A stretch of DNA of 5,297 nt, from the NCBI GenBank assembly GCA_022705265.1, contig JAKJEU010000104.1:1-5297 (forward strand). The letters are read 5' to 3'. The number at the start of each line of letters is the position of its first letter. Positions within the stretch are counted from its first letter, which is position 1. Position numbers and translations under genes: made by a program. The stretch comes from Pseudomonadota bacterium. GTDB taxonomy: Bacteria > Pseudomonadota > Alphaproteobacteria > JAKJEU01. The notes under the pieces are model-generated. The model made no database searches. It was not told the origin of the DNA and saw only the letters and a list, made by a program, of their open reading frames with translations. Positions 5,170 through 5,297 of the stretch are shown piece after piece.

Positions 5170-5297
5170 ATGAATGTAATTGAAATTGATAATTTTTCAT
5201 CTCTTAAAAAAGGAGATAGGGCTGTTATTTTGTCTGTTTGTTGTTGTGGAAACGGATACAGAAAAAAACTTTTCATAATGGGGGTAATGCCTGGGGT
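5170..5297 (+). CDS. feoA: FeoA-like protein (partial, N-terminal 42 residues)
   Basis: The first 42 codons of a FeoA-domain protein, cut by the window edge. FeoA is a small SH3-like cytoplasmic protein that supports the ferrous-iron transporter FeoB. The pattern fits the family start: a leucine-led strand, LKKGDRAVILSV (residues 12-23), then G-x-G, then RKKLFIMGVMPG (31-42), matching the family theme L-x-x-x-G-x-x-a-x-I, then r-x-x-L-x-x-x-G-(I/V)-x-P-G. Three consecutive cysteines (24-26, codons TGT TGT TGT) sit at the end of the second strand, which is unusual. The start at 5170 is supported by GGTGGTG (5159-5165), a modest ribosome binding site about 4 nt away. The gene has its own strong promoter and an iron-box-like operator, as expected for iron uptake. 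A stand-alone FeoA and the FeoA domain of a DtxR-type or fused FeoA-FeoB protein cannot be told apart from this fragment, though an N-terminal position argues for the first or the fusion. Confidence 0.75.
   Translation, partial: MNVIEIDNFSSLKKGDRAVILSVCCCGNGYRKKLFIMGVMPG

Noticed and set aside
5022..5276. Minus-strand open frame of 84 codons across the end of rluD and the start of the feoA-like gene.
   Set aside because: It covers the feoA promoter and two plus-strand coding regions, and has no ribosome binding site or recognisable motif.

Overview
The window is a compact, AT-rich stretch of bacterial chromosome with short, strongly AT-biased intergenic gaps. It carries six protein-coding genes plus the start of a seventh-position partial gene set at each edge (seven CDSs in total, two of them cut by the window). 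No rRNA, tRNA, CRISPR array, insertion sequence or prophage gene is visible. The gene set suggests a Gram-negative, probably alphaproteobacterial, host-associated or anaerobic fermenter. The reasons are a phosphate acetyltransferase/acetate kinase pair, two Sec-exported proteins with clean signal peptides, a small membrane protein resembling the alphaproteobacterial DUF6476 type next to an RluD-like gene, and an iron-control-element-like site in front of a FeoA-like gene. The taxonomic assignment is inference.

Layout. Positions 1-2612 (minus strand): a two-gene pta-ackA operon, transcribed leftward, with ackA losing its last codons at the window edge. Together these convert acetyl-CoA and phosphate to acetate and ATP, or run in reverse. 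Positions 2613-2795: a 183-bp divergent spacer with promoter-like sequences on both strands. Positions 2796-3848 (plus strand): two adjacent genes for small exported proteins that I do not recognise, in an apparent operon with a 24-bp gap. Positions 3845-4171 (minus strand): a one-TM membrane protein that converges on the second secreted gene, so that their two stop codons share the 4-bp palindrome TTAA. Positions 4234-5112 (plus strand): an RluD-family 23S rRNA pseudouridine synthase. Positions 5170-5297 (plus strand): the beginning of a FeoA-like gene, probably the first gene of a ferrous-iron uptake locus.

The two most noteworthy points are as follows. First, the RluD-like protein lacks, cleanly and in frame, the roughly 10 residues that normally follow the catalytic HRLDKD motif, while the rest of the protein is intact. 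Second, the feoA-like gene has a strong promoter (TTGTAA, 17 bp, TATAAT) whose -10 region is covered by a near-perfect match to the iron control element bound by Irr in alphaproteobacteria. The two secreted proteins are the best candidates for something undescribed, but the sequence gives no functional clue beyond export and, in the second, a lysine/glutamate-rich helical character.
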